Positions 12,084-19,666 of a stretch of DNA of 64,000 nucleotides are shown here, in pieces. The DNA is from Siphonodentalium dalli. Its lineage: Eukaryota; Mollusca; Scaphopoda; Gadilida; Siphonodentaliidae. The position numbers and the translations under genes are program-made. How positions within the stretch are numbered: position 1 is the stretch's first letter; each line of letters begins with the position of its first letter. The notes beneath the pieces are model-generated. The model saw only the letters and a list, made by a program, of their open reading frames with translations. It was not told the origin of the DNA and searched no databases. The stretch is from the NCBI GenBank assembly GCA_032622095.1, contig CP136063.1:78529980-78593979 (forward strand), given 5' to 3'.

Positions 12084-12749
12084 ATGGGTCCAATTAACCA
12101 TAGCTCCATACCATTTGAACCTTGTTCTAGTATTTGCATCACCGGACCAACTGGTTCTGGTAAGACGAGATGGGTCTACAGATTCCTGCAAAATCTTAAT
12201 GGAATGTATTCTAGAGATCCACCTAAGAAAATAATGTACTGTTACGGTATTTATCAAAATTTCTATGATGAAATTGAATCATCAATCGAAAATTTGGTCA
12301 TGCATCAAGGATTACCTACCCAAACAGAAATCGAAGAATTTGCTGACGGTAAACATAATATGTTAATATTAGACGACTTGGTGCATCGCATTATTGACCA
12401 AAAAGAGATTGAAACACTATTTACGCAGCAAACTCATCATCGCTGTCTTTCGGTGCTGTTTATTTCACAAAATTTATACGCACAAGGCAAGGCTGCGAGA
12501 ACTATAGCCTTAAACACAGGATATCTAATTTTATTCAAAAATTTGAGGGATGGATCACAAATTTCCACATTGGGTAGACAATTGTATCCCGGTAAATCTA
12601 AAGTACTCATTGAGGCATACAAGGATTGTATGAAGAAACCATTTGCGTATCTTATAATAGATATGTCCCCTCACACTGAGGATAAATACAGGCTACGAAC
12701 AGACGTGTTTCCCAACCAAGACCCTATAATTTACGTACCTACTACGTAA
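12084..12749 (+). CDS. FtsK/HerA-type genome-packaging ATPase
   Basis: A 221-residue P-loop ATPase expected to pump element DNA into capsids. The Walker A motif GPTGSGKT is at residues 21-28, right after a short N-terminus. Walker B (LILDD) is at 94-98, and a sensor-like strand ending ISQN lies near 124-130. Length and motif spacing fit the A32-like packaging ATPases of Polintons and adintoviruses. It is the first gene after the left terminal repeat, preceded by a TATA box and an A10 tract just before the ATG. The product is a homologue of viral packaging enzymes of the PRD1-adenovirus lineage. Confidence 0.92.
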   Translation: MGPINHSSIPFEPCSSICITGPTGSGKTRWVYRFLQNLNGMYSRDPPKKIMYCYGIYQNFYDEIESSIENLVMHQGLPTQTEIEEFADGKHNMLILDDLVHRIIDQKEIETLFTQQTHHRCLSVLFISQNLYAQGKAARTIALNTGYLILFKNLRDGSQISTLGRQLYPGKSKVLIEAYKDCMKKPFAYLIIDMSPHTEDKYRLRTDVFPNQDPIIYVPTT

Positions 12750-12789
12750 TAAGAAGGGGACAGTATCGGAGCTGAGTCGCGACGATAAA

Positions 12790-13113
12790 ATGAGTCGATT
12801 ATTACGTAATGAGTTGAATTTTGTCAGACTATTGACATCAACCCAATCAAGATCTCAACGAAACGCATTATTGACATCGATAACTAATAATCAGTTGAAA
12901 GTTCTGGTTGAAATTACGATCAATTTACTACATGATAGTTTAACAGTTACAGTTCAACAAAAAGCTAAATTACGGCGATATAAATCATTTTATATATTCT
13001 TGGGTGATAAATCTGTGAGTTTGTTGAGGAAAAGAAAAAGTGTGAATAATCACTCAACCGCCATTACTTTGATGTTGAACATCGTTGAACCTAAATTGAA
13101 ACAGTTTTTGTGA
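12790..13113 (+). CDS. small conserved Polinton protein of unknown function
   Basis: A 107-residue basic protein without a signal peptide or membrane segment. It has a helix-rich N-terminus (MSRLLRNELNFVRLL), a QLKVLVEITINLLHDSL stretch and a lysine/arginine-rich centre (KAKLRRYK, LLRKRK). Small basic proteins between the ATPase and the integrase are common in these elements, so a virion-core or DNA-condensing role is plausible but unproven. It follows the ATPase by 40 nt and its TGA overlaps the next ATG by one base. Confidence 0.6.
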   Translation: MSRLLRNELNFVRLLTSTQSRSQRNALLTSITNNQLKVLVEITINLLHDSLTVTVQQKAKLRRYKSFYIFLGDKSVSLLRKRKSVNNHSTAITLMLNIVEPKLKQFL

Positions 13114-13481
13114 TGGAGTCTGTGAAGAAAACTGTTTTGATCCCGTATGAAAGATATATGAGGTACACTGAAAAAAGTGAACACAAAAAAGTTTCATCGG
13201 AGTCTAACATTGAACACAGCGACATCTCGGCAAACAATAGTAGCCATTCCGATGAAATGGATAAAGAAATGGACCCGATGAATAATCAGATTGTTAATAC
13301 AGTTCAAACGACTGAACCTCAGGATGCAATCCAAAAATCAGAAGTTAACACATCGAAAAAGACACGTACCAAGCAAAGAAAAAAGAAAATAAGAGGGGTT
13401 AAGCGTGAAATATCTAGACCTCCGGGTATAATCGCCAGTAAACTGACCAAGATAAAGAACAAACGCTGGATATCACTGTGA
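13113..13481 (+). CDS. lysine-rich low-complexity protein preceding the integrase
   Basis: The first ATG is at 13113, sharing one base with the preceding TGA, and gives 122 residues. The N-terminus contains VLIPYERYMRY, then a serine/asparagine/acidic disordered middle, then a strongly basic tail (KKTRTKQRKKKIRG) and a C-terminal KNKRWISL. The composition suggests a nuclear, nucleic-acid-binding or core protein. I cannot assign a function. Its end overlaps the open frame of the integrase, consistent with a compact, viral-style arrangement. Confidence 0.6.
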   Translation: MESVKKTVLIPYERYMRYTEKSEHKKVSSESNIEHSDISANNSSHSDEMDKEMDPMNNQIVNTVQTTEPQDAIQKSEVNTSKKTRTKQRKKKIRGVKREISRPPGIIASKLTKIKNKRWISL

Positions 13482-13486
13482 ACAAT

Positions 13487-14596
13487 ATGGCCGATTGGAA
13501 AGATTATTTGAGTTCAATTTATTTTAATCCGGGTCACCCCGCATCGTACTCAGGAGCTACAAAGTTGCATCAGACTGTAAAATCTGAAAATAAGCACAAC
13601 ATTTCCAAGCGCGAGATTGTGGCGTGGCTACAAAATCATGAAAGTTATTCCCTGACAAAAAGTGTTAGACGAAAATTCCCGAGGTCTCGTGTTATTGTAA
13701 ACGCTTCTGACAGTCAATGGGATGGAGACCTCATGGATATGAATGATGTTTCCAAAGACAACGACAATTACACCTACGTGTTAGTAATGATTGACATTTT
13801 TTCTAGGAAGTTATGGTGTGAAGCTATAAAGAGGAAAACTGCAATTAATGTGATCAATGCTATGAAACATATATTTGAAGGTGGAAGAACCCCTCGCGTC
13901 CTCCGAACGGATCGCGGTTCGGAGTTCACAAACAAACGGGTCAAAAGTTACCTTAAGGGTCTTCATATATCTCAAATTTTTACGCAAAACGAAATGAAAG
14001 CCAATTATTCGGAACGGGTCATAAAAACTATAAAGCAGAAGATTTCACGTTATATGATAAAGCATAATAATGCTAGATATATCGACATTCTACAAGATAT
14101 TGTGAAAAGTTATAACCATACAATACATCGTTCGTTAGGCACCACCCCTGACTCCATAACTGTTGAGAATGAAGATGAGTCTCGTCTCGATCAGTGGTTA
14201 ATAAGACAGAAGGGAGGTGTTAAAAGTAAATTGAAGAAAAAGTTCAAATACAATGTAAATGATATCGTTAGAATATCACACACCAAAGCAGTTTTTGACC
14301 GAGAATATTCTCAGAAATGGACTGGAGAGTTGTTCAAAGTGACTAAGAGGTTTTACAGGCAGAACATACCCTTGTATACATTGACATATTTCTTGGATGA
14401 AAACATTGAGGGTGCTTTCTACGAGTCAGAACTTCAAGGGGTGCGCGTTGACGACGAAACAGTTTACAGAATAGATAAAATTGTCAAAAAGAGGAAACGA
14501 AAGGGTCAAACTGAAGTCCTGGTGCACTGGCATTCATGGCCTGACAAATTTAATTCATGGATTTTAGAGTCTGATGTCGACAGATATCAAAATTAA
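13487..14596 (+). CDS. retroviral-type (rve) integrase with C-terminal chromodomain
   Basis: This protein inserts the linear element into host DNA and generates the 6-bp target duplication. Counting from the ATG at 13487 (369 residues), the DDE core has D81 (WDGDLMDM), D142 (RTDRGSEF) and E176 (NYSERVIKT). The N-terminal ~70 residues resemble the SH2/zinc-binding-type recruitment region seen in Polinton integrases, although no classic HHCC is evident. The last ~45 residues (VYRIDKIVKKRKRKG through WPDKFNSWILESDV) form a chromodomain, which in retroelements binds histone marks and biases integration. The upstream in-frame GTG at 13478 is not used as a start here because ATG is normal in animals. 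Confidence 0.93.
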   Translation: MADWKDYLSSIYFNPGHPASYSGATKLHQTVKSENKHNISKREIVAWLQNHESYSLTKSVRRKFPRSRVIVNASDSQWDGDLMDMNDVSKDNDNYTYVLVMIDIFSRKLWCEAIKRKTAINVINAMKHIFEGGRTPRVLRTDRGSEFTNKRVKSYLKGLHISQIFTQNEMKANYSERVIKTIKQKISRYMIKHNNARYIDILQDIVKSYNHTIHRSLGTTPDSITVENEDESRLDQWLIRQKGGVKSKLKKKFKYNVNDIVRISHTKAVFDREYSQKWTGELFKVTKRFYRQNIPLYTLTYFLDENIEGAFYESELQGVRVDDETVYRIDKIVKKRKRKGQTEVLVHWHSWPDKFNSWILESDVDRYQN

Positions 14597-14632
14597 TAAG
14601 AGCAAGCTATCCGAGGGGAAACCATTACAATC

Positions 14633-15073
14633 ATGAATAATAGAACAGATACCTTGACGAATATGTTTCAAACAGAACGCGGTCGTCTACATATGAATCT
14701 CCTTAAATGGATAGGAATTACTATTATGGTAATAACTCTGTCACTACCGGTTATAATAGTTCCAAAGAAGATACCACGTCAGACGGGGGACTATGAATTA
14801 CGTCATACGAATGAGTCACGCCCCCATGATTACGAACAACACCCCTGTGGGTTCGTGAAAAAGTGGACAATACGATCAAACATTACTGTTACATTATGTA
14901 ATAATCAAGGGCGCATTTATACACGCATTAGGCGAGTTGTGAATAACACTCCCGCGATTATAAGTATTCCGTATAACCAGTGGTCTGCCTTCAAGTATAT
15001 ATTCAGTGATGTTGATAAAACTATAAGAGAAGAGATGAACATTGATTCTCATTTGAAACAAAATAGAAACTAG
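14633..15073 (+). CDS. membrane-anchored protein with possible PC4-like domain
   Basis: A 146-residue protein with one hydrophobic segment at about residues 25-43 (IGITIMVITLSLPVIIV), preceded by a basic KW pair and followed by KK, so probably a type II or signal-anchor membrane protein. Residues ~82-130 (NITVTLCNNQGRIYTRIRR, then SIPYNQWSAFKYI) have the strand-strand-strand-helix pattern of PC4/p15 ssDNA-binding domains, with the QW..F/L helix start. That resemblance is my inference from pattern only. In position it could also be a virion membrane or entry-related protein. No similar membrane-bound PC4 is known to me. Confidence 0.5.
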   Translation: MNNRTDTLTNMFQTERGRLHMNLLKWIGITIMVITLSLPVIIVPKKIPRQTGDYELRHTNESRPHDYEQHPCGFVKKWTIRSNITVTLCNNQGRIYTRIRRVVNNTPAIISIPYNQWSAFKYIFSDVDKTIREEMNIDSHLKQNRN

Positions 15074-15077
15074 TCAT

Positions 15078-15464
15078 ATGGATAATTATTATCTGTACCT
15101 GACTAGCGACGATTCCATAGATAAATATCCAGATAATCGTCCTCTCGACTTCACAATAGAGTTACCTGGTGTATTAATATTGGAAGGGGCGTGGTTATGT
15201 TGTTTGAAAGACATAAACATAACTGACCATATAGACACGGATTTATTATATATTTGTTCGGACATATGTGGAGAATCAATAGCCTGCGACACATCATCCC
15301 CCATCCTCCGGGTTATAAAGAGAGACACACGTGATACGGGTCATTGGCGGAGTTTTGAGGACTCATTCTACATAAACGTAAGACAGGATAAACTTCAGCG
15401 TCTCAGGATTTTTATAAGAGGCGATAAACTTTCTAAAATAAATGCAGAAAAAAGAGTGACCTGA
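15078..15464 (+). CDS. putative minor capsid (penton-like) protein
   Basis: 128 residues, starting MDNYYLYLTSDDSIDKYPDN, with a beta-rich pattern: a DFTIELPGVLIL strand, a GAWLCCLKDI strand and LLYICSDICGES. This N-terminal pattern (YLYL, YPDN, LP.L..EG.W) is what I associate with the single jelly-roll minor capsid/penton proteins located upstream of the capsid gene in Polintons. It is short for a complete penton, so it could be a related structural protein instead. It starts 4 nt after the preceding gene and precedes the capsid gene by one small frame. Confidence 0.55.
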   Translation: MDNYYLYLTSDDSIDKYPDNRPLDFTIELPGVLILEGAWLCCLKDINITDHIDTDLLYICSDICGESIACDTSSPILRVIKRDTRDTGHWRSFEDSFYINVRQDKLQRLRIFIRGDKLSKINAEKRVT

Positions 15465-15482
15465 CACTACATCTGAAGAAAC

Positions 15483-15812
15483 ATGTCGATCACGTATATT
15501 CCCGCAGATATTGAAAAGTGGAGAAAACATTTCAGGGACATGATTAATGGGAAGTTAACGCCAGATAATGAGGGTCGCTACTTTATTGACAAAACTCAAA
15601 ATAGCGATAGTGAAGAAGAAGACGTTCTAAAACCACATATTAACGTAGTGACACCCATAGCGCAAGCGATTGAAATGGCCAAAGCAGAAGTTGCAGAAAA
15701 TAAGTTGACACAAGCACGTAAGGCGTCAAAAAAAAACAATAAGAGGGTGTTACCTAACGATTTGGCTCATAACCCTAAGAAAGTGAAAACCACCTGGTTC
15801 GATAAACCATGA
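15483..15812 (+). CDS. small basic Polinton structural or core protein
   Basis: 109 residues. N-terminal YIPADIEKWRKHF, an acidic SDSEEED patch, an amphipathic helix-like VTPIAQAIEMAKAEVAENKL stretch, then a basic tail resembling a nuclear localisation signal (KKNNKRVLPND, NPKKVKTTW). Its TGA overlaps the capsid ATG by four bases (ATGA at 15809-15812), suggesting coupled expression. A role as capsid cement, core or membrane-active protein (like adenovirus pVI) is possible from its position, but I do not have motif evidence. Confidence 0.6.
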   Translation: MSITYIPADIEKWRKHFRDMINGKLTPDNEGRYFIDKTQNSDSEEEDVLKPHINVVTPIAQAIEMAKAEVAENKLTQARKASKKNNKRVLPNDLAHNPKKVKTTWFDKP

Positions 15813-17071
15813 ATGAATACAGAGAGTACCATACCTCTAAATTGGCATTATTTGAATCGCCCACGGTTGACAGCGGAATACAAGCGACAGAATGGATAAA
15901 CTACAGACCCGTGAATCAGCTGACAGACACTGCAGCTTTAGAGTTCAATATTCCCGCCATGGCCACAACCTACATGGACCTCAAACGGACATTGCTACTT
16001 CTCAAACTCAAAATAACCAAGCAAGATGGTTCGGCTCTAACCGTTAATGACGATGTGGGTCTGATAAATGCACCCCTACATTCAATATTTTCGCAGGTCG
16101 ATTTGAATATACAGCAAGTTCCCGTGAGTCAAGTCGGGCCGAATTATCCATACAAAGCATATTTCGATGTACTCTTAGAAACTGAACGTAAGGAACAGCT
16201 ACATGGACAAGCGTTCGAAAAGGACACGGCAGGTGGTATGGACCTGGCAGATTCGAAAAGCGGGAACTCTGGCCTGTATTACAGGTCCAAAACAACCCGT
16301 ACTAGTCAAATAATGGATATTATGGGATCAATTCAGCTTGACTTCTTCCAACAGGACAAATTACTACTAAATGGTCTCCCGCTCACGTTAAAATTCTGGC
16401 AGACGAGAGATGTTTTTAGACTGATGTATGCGGGAACCACTGAGACATACAAGTTGAAAATACAGGAAGCTAATTTGAGACTAGCCACTGTGAAAGTTAA
16501 CCCCGGTGTATTACTCAGTCATACTGAGTCACTCAAGAAAAAGAACGCGTGTTATCCTTTTTCAAAATCTATCATAAAGACGTATACAGTGTCAAAAGGT
16601 GCATTCAGTTTGGGAGAAGATAATCTATTTCAAGGAAACGTACCCAGTAGCTGTATTATTGGCTTAGTATCATCAAAGGCTGAAAGCGGTTCACGCGATA
16701 AGAACCCGTTCAACTTTGCGACTTTTGGATGCAACTTCGTCGGATTTTACGTCAACGGGCAGTCTATGCCCGCCCAAGCACTCCAACCGAACTTTACCAG
16801 TAATGAATATGTAGAAGCTTACAATACGATAATAAAAGATGCGAAACGAAAAGCCGTTCACATTACTTATGAGGATTATGCGAAAGGTTATTGCATATAT
16901 CGGATAAACCCGCAAGGAATTAATCACGACAGGGTCATACCGCACAAAGGTCACACACGCCTCGAGATTAAATTCTCATCGGCTTTGAAAGACAATTGTA
17001 CTGTAATCGTTTACGCAAAATTTCCTGCCTTTCTCAAAGTTGACGAGAGTCGTAAAGTTTGCATTGAATAA
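15809..17071 (+). CDS. major capsid protein (double jelly-roll, F54H12.2-like)
   Basis: 420 residues forming the trimeric hexon-type capsomer of the Polinton virion. The diagnostic N-terminal segment is at residues 88-123: APLHSIFSQVDLNI followed by NYPYKAYFDVLL, the signature of the family annotated in many animals as F54H12.2-like. Further strand-rich blocks follow (DFFQQDKLLLNGLPLTLKF; FVGFYVNGQSMPAQ; YCIYRINP) and a C-terminal LEIKFSSALKDNCTVIVYAKF. No stop or frameshift is seen. It overlaps the upstream gene by four bases and shares one base with the protease gene downstream. The coding sequence looks intact, so particle formation is conceivable, but that is not shown by sequence alone. 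Confidence 0.9.
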   Translation: MNEYREYHTSKLALFESPTVDSGIQATEWINYRPVNQLTDTAALEFNIPAMATTYMDLKRTLLLLKLKITKQDGSALTVNDDVGLINAPLHSIFSQVDLNIQQVPVSQVGPNYPYKAYFDVLLETERKEQLHGQAFEKDTAGGMDLADSKSGNSGLYYRSKTTRTSQIMDIMGSIQLDFFQQDKLLLNGLPLTLKFWQTRDVFRLMYAGTTETYKLKIQEANLRLATVKVNPGVLLSHTESLKKKNACYPFSKSIIKTYTVSKGAFSLGEDNLFQGNVPSSCIIGLVSSKAESGSRDKNPFNFATFGCNFVGFYVNGQSMPAQALQPNFTSNEYVEAYNTIIKDAKRKAVHITYEDYAKGYCIYRINPQGINHDRVIPHKGHTRLEIKFSSALKDNCTVIVYAKFPAFLKVDESRKVCIE

Positions 17072-17517
17072 TGAATACACGCGGTTTCATGAGGGCGATA
17101 AATAGTTTCACAAACCATAATGAGATAGATGTTTGTCCCATAGACAAATTACCTCTTTATATCCAATATCCCCGGATGTATATAGTTAACACAGACGAGA
17201 GTAGCCAACCTGGACGCCACTGGATATTGATGACATTCCAGGAACATAACGCATCAGAGTTCTTCGACCCTATGGGATTAAAACCCGAGTGTTACAACGG
17301 ACGATTTAAACACGTGTTGTTATTGAATGGACCTTGTTACGAGTGCAATGCTTACAGATTACAGGGTTCTAATATATGCGGTCCCTATTGCATATACTTT
17401 GCATTCTATAAACTGTTCGGATACAGTCTAGAAAATATAATGAGACGTTTCAGTGCCAATAATTATATGTATAATGATTTAATTATTAAGGATTTTATGT
17501 TGAAATATATTCTGTAA
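17071..17517 (+). CDS. adenain-like cysteine protease (capsid maturation)
   Basis: 148 residues of the adenovirus protease (C5 / Ulp1-like) family that processes virion proteins. The catalytic triad is visible: H50 in GRHWILM, D66 in FFDPMG and C103 in NICGPYC, with the oxyanion glutamine Q98 just before. Length is slightly short of typical (~180-200 residues), with a compact C-terminus. The gene begins on the last base of the capsid stop codon. An AATAAA signal at about 17574 after the stop could end the + strand transcripts of this block. Confidence 0.9.
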   Translation: MNTRGFMRAINSFTNHNEIDVCPIDKLPLYIQYPRMYIVNTDESSQPGRHWILMTFQEHNASEFFDPMGLKPECYNGRFKHVLLLNGPCYECNAYRLQGSNICGPYCIYFAFYKLFGYSLENIMRRFSANNYMYNDLIIKDFMLKYIL

Positions 17518-17841
17518 ACGCTCTTCATTAGCGACAACGAGAGAAACACTCTTTAAATTATATTATGTATATAAATAAAATATTGTAAATACAATCATTT
17601 ATCGTTCTTATATTATCATATGTATGACTGGGAAAATATATATATATATATATATATGTATATGACTGGGTTGAGAGGGTGGGGGGTCTGTGGAGAGAGT
17701 CCGGTGAGGTGGTATTAGGTCTGTTGTCAAAACAAACAAAAAAATCTATTGTTTTTGTTTGTTTCGTCAAAAGCCTAAAAAACAAAGGTATGTTAGCCAT
17801 CCCCCTGGATGAATAAAATAGATAATCGATACATATATATA
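17518..17841. other. convergent junction between protease and TBP genes
   Basis: Non-coding 320 bp between two converging transcription units. It contains AACGCTCTT just after the protease stop (a near match to the recurrent AAAGAGCGTT motif), an AATAAA on the + strand near 17574, a (TA)n microsatellite at 17637-17657 and a pair of TATGACTGGG words flanking it. Confidence 0.6.
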
Positions 17842-17842
17842 T

Positions 17843-18367
17843 TTATTCTGAAAGTAATTCAAGTTCACATATGGTAGGATATACAATATTTAACATCTGC
17901 TTTTCACTTTTAATGCCCGTAATCACAATTTTTCCATTATGAAAGCATGTAAAATGTATTTTCTCACGTCTGAACATTGCCGCAGGGAACAGCTCTAATT
18001 CGTAAGAACATTCCATAAGTTTCACTAAAATGTTTAAGTCAAGTTTTCCATTTAACTGACAAAATGCAGACATTGTCAAATTTTTTATGGAATTTAATCT
18101 CACTCGCCACCCACATTTTTGAATATGTCGAGCGTACCGACGCAATCGAACTCGTGTCTGTTTGACACTATCAGAAAGCCCGTTAACAACGATTTTACCC
18201 GTGTTAAACACGAGGCAACATCCACCGAATTTAGAATGTTTCCATACAACTCCGCTAAACTTTTTGGAATTGTATTCAATGTTCGAACAGCCGAGTGTCA
18301 AATCCCTTAGATTAATAGAACAGTTCAAATCTGCAGAACATACGACATTAGTTATTCGTAGCATCAT
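17843..18367 (-). CDS. TATA-binding protein (TBP) homologue
   Basis: 174 residues made of the two ~85-residue direct repeats that form the TBP saddle, with almost no N-terminal extension. The repeats begin ITNVVCSADLNCSINL and IKNLTMSAFCQLNGKLDL. All four phenylalanines that kink the TATA box are kept: F37 (KKFSGVVW), F54 (LVFNTGKIVV), F127 (ELFPAAMF) and F142 (TCFHNGKIVI). The minor-groove asparagines are N7 and N96. EYNSKKF, RRYARHIQKCG and YELELFP also match TBP blocks. It begins 11 nt after the PC4-like gene on the same strand. The stop codon overlaps an AATAAA signal (17847-17842). It is divergent from animal TBP, so it may be specialised for element promoters. TBP-like genes are known in nucleocytoviruses; I know of none in Polintons. 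Confidence 0.9.
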   Translation of the reverse strand: MMLRITNVVCSADLNCSINLRDLTLGCSNIEYNSKKFSGVVWKHSKFGGCCLVFNTGKIVVNGLSDSVKQTRVRLRRYARHIQKCGWRVRLNSIKNLTMSAFCQLNGKLDLNILVKLMECSYELELFPAAMFRREKIHFTCFHNGKIVITGIKSEKQMLNIVYPTICELELLSE

Positions 18368-18378
18368 AGGAGTAATGT

Positions 18379-18990
18379 TTAGATCAATGTCTGCATCCGG
18401 TTAATCAAACACGTTCTATCGCCGTTGGGGCAGCATTCCATACATCTTAAAGATCCTTCCTGGTTTTGGTGATCGTCGGTCAAATAGCACTGCACAGTCT
18501 GATCAATTTCAGGAATATTAGCACACAGGACGAATATAGCTCCAACTAGTTCTTCAAATTGGTCGAATGTCAGAGATATTCCGTATTTGGTTGCACACAA
18601 ATCATCTGAATGTTCAGGCAGCCAATACCTGCGAATGTCAACACGCGGGATGCCGCTCTTTATCGTAATGAAGAAATTCCCTCCGATATGACGTCTCATG
18701 AATACATCGTCTTCACCGGTACGATAACTGACCACTTCTTGATGTATATCTGCTAAGTAAGATTTCAACTCTTTGAATCTCCTTAGATTTAATGTTATTC
18801 CAGATTTTGTCGGAAATTTATGGCCCGCAGAACTTTCACCGCACTCTCGTATGTGTATATACAGATTTCCCTGGAATCGGCCGTCAAATAGGAAAATGTC
18901 ATTTCCTAACGGGGCTAAGCATTGTGGATGGAACGCCCTCTCGTTGGTTTCAGTCCGTTGGTTTCCTTCAACATCGGGTTGATCAGTCAT
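18379..18990 (-). CDS. tandem PC4-like (p15) transcription-coactivator protein
   Basis: 203 residues with two copies of the PC4 single-strand-DNA-binding fold. Copy 1 (about 31-83) reads NLYIHIREC, then FPTKSGITLNLRRFKEL. Copy 2 (about 96-152) reads PRVDIRRYW, then CATKYGISLTFDQFEELV. Both keep the (V/I)xIR strand, the (P)TKxGIxL turn and the amphipathic helix of PC4. The C-terminus has a cysteine cluster (CMECCPNGDRTC), possibly a small zinc site. PC4 binds melted DNA and aids transcription, repair and replication. It is immediately upstream of the TBP gene on the same strand, implying a shared transcript. A TTTTCCAG before the ATG could be a 5' UTR splice acceptor. Confidence 0.8.
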   Translation of the reverse strand: MTDQPDVEGNQRTETNERAFHPQCLAPLGNDIFLFDGRFQGNLYIHIRECGESSAGHKFPTKSGITLNLRRFKELKSYLADIHQEVVSYRTGEDDVFMRRHIGGNFFITIKSGIPRVDIRRYWLPEHSDDLCATKYGISLTFDQFEELVGAIFVLCANIPEIDQTVQCYLTDDHQNQEGSLRCMECCPNGDRTCLINRMQTLI

Positions 18991-19099
18991 TGTTTTTTAT
19001 TTTGAACCTGGAAAATAAGAAAACAAAACATTACTTATCAGTTACACATCGAGAATACAAAAGTCCGAAAGGAGTCCGCTCATGCGTTTGGTGGATGTT

Positions 19100-19305
19100 G
19101 GGTGTGGGGGGAGCCCCGCCCGCCCCGCCCTGGGGAGGGGGAGGCCCGCCCGCCCGCCCGCCCGCCCGCCCTGGGGGAGGGGGGGCCCGCCCGCCCGCCC
19201 CCGCCCGCCCCTGGGGAGGGGAGGCCCGCCCGCCCCCGCCCACCCTGGGGAGGGGGAGCCCCGCCCGCCCTGGGGGGAGGGAGGAGGCCCGCCCCCAGCC
19301 CGCAT
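19100..19305. repeat. G/C-rich minisatellite (CCCGCC and TGGGGAGGGGG units)
   Basis: About 200 bp of nearly pure G+C in an otherwise AT-rich element. Runs of CCCGCC alternate with TGGGGAGGGGGAGG blocks. It sits between the divergent starts of the PC4-like gene (18990, - strand) and the F-box-like gene (19349, + strand). Every frame through it reads as a P/A/R/G-rich string, which I treat as non-coding. Confidence 0.85.
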
Positions 19306-19348
19306 ACTCAATAAGAATAAGAAAATTGAGTCATTGAGTCAGTTCATT

Positions 19349-19666
19349 ATGGAGAGAATACTACCCGCAGAAATACTGGAGAAAATATACAATCAGCTAA
19401 TTGAAATGTCAACTATAAATCCAGAAATAAAAAAACAACTACTACACAATTGGTTTATAAGAGAAATTAAAATAATACTGAAGAATATAGATGAAGGATA
19501 TTTTCCTGTACAACGATTGAAATCTTTGATTGCTAGGTCTGAATTTGAAACTGATTTCTTACAGGATATATTGAATCAAATGTATTCAAATCGCTGGGTA
19601 TTTAGAGGCGTTCCTAGAAAAACAAAATACATGACATTCGTGAACTTATTGGAGATAACTTTGTGA
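19349..19666 (+). CDS. possible F-box-like protein, 105 residues
   Basis: The first ATG after the G/C minisatellite is at 19349. The N-terminus, RILPAEILEKIYNQLIEM, resembles the start of an F-box (LPxEIxxxI), the module that docks substrate receptors to SKP1-cullin ubiquitin ligases. The rest is helical with an aromatic/basic patch (NRWVFRGVPRKTKY). F-box proteins are found in several large DNA viruses, but the match here is short and could be coincidental. Another open frame without its own ATG follows at once in a different phase (to 19983), so the gene may be frameshifted or spliced. Confidence 0.45.
   Translation: MERILPAEILEKIYNQLIEMSTINPEIKKQLLHNWFIREIKIILKNIDEGYFPVQRLKSLIARSEFETDFLQDILNQMYSNRWVFRGVPRKTKYMTFVNLLEITL

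Noticed and set aside
19082-19348. Long proline/arginine/glycine-rich open frames on both strands
   Set aside because: They are readings of a G/C minisatellite in every frame and lack independent coding evidence.
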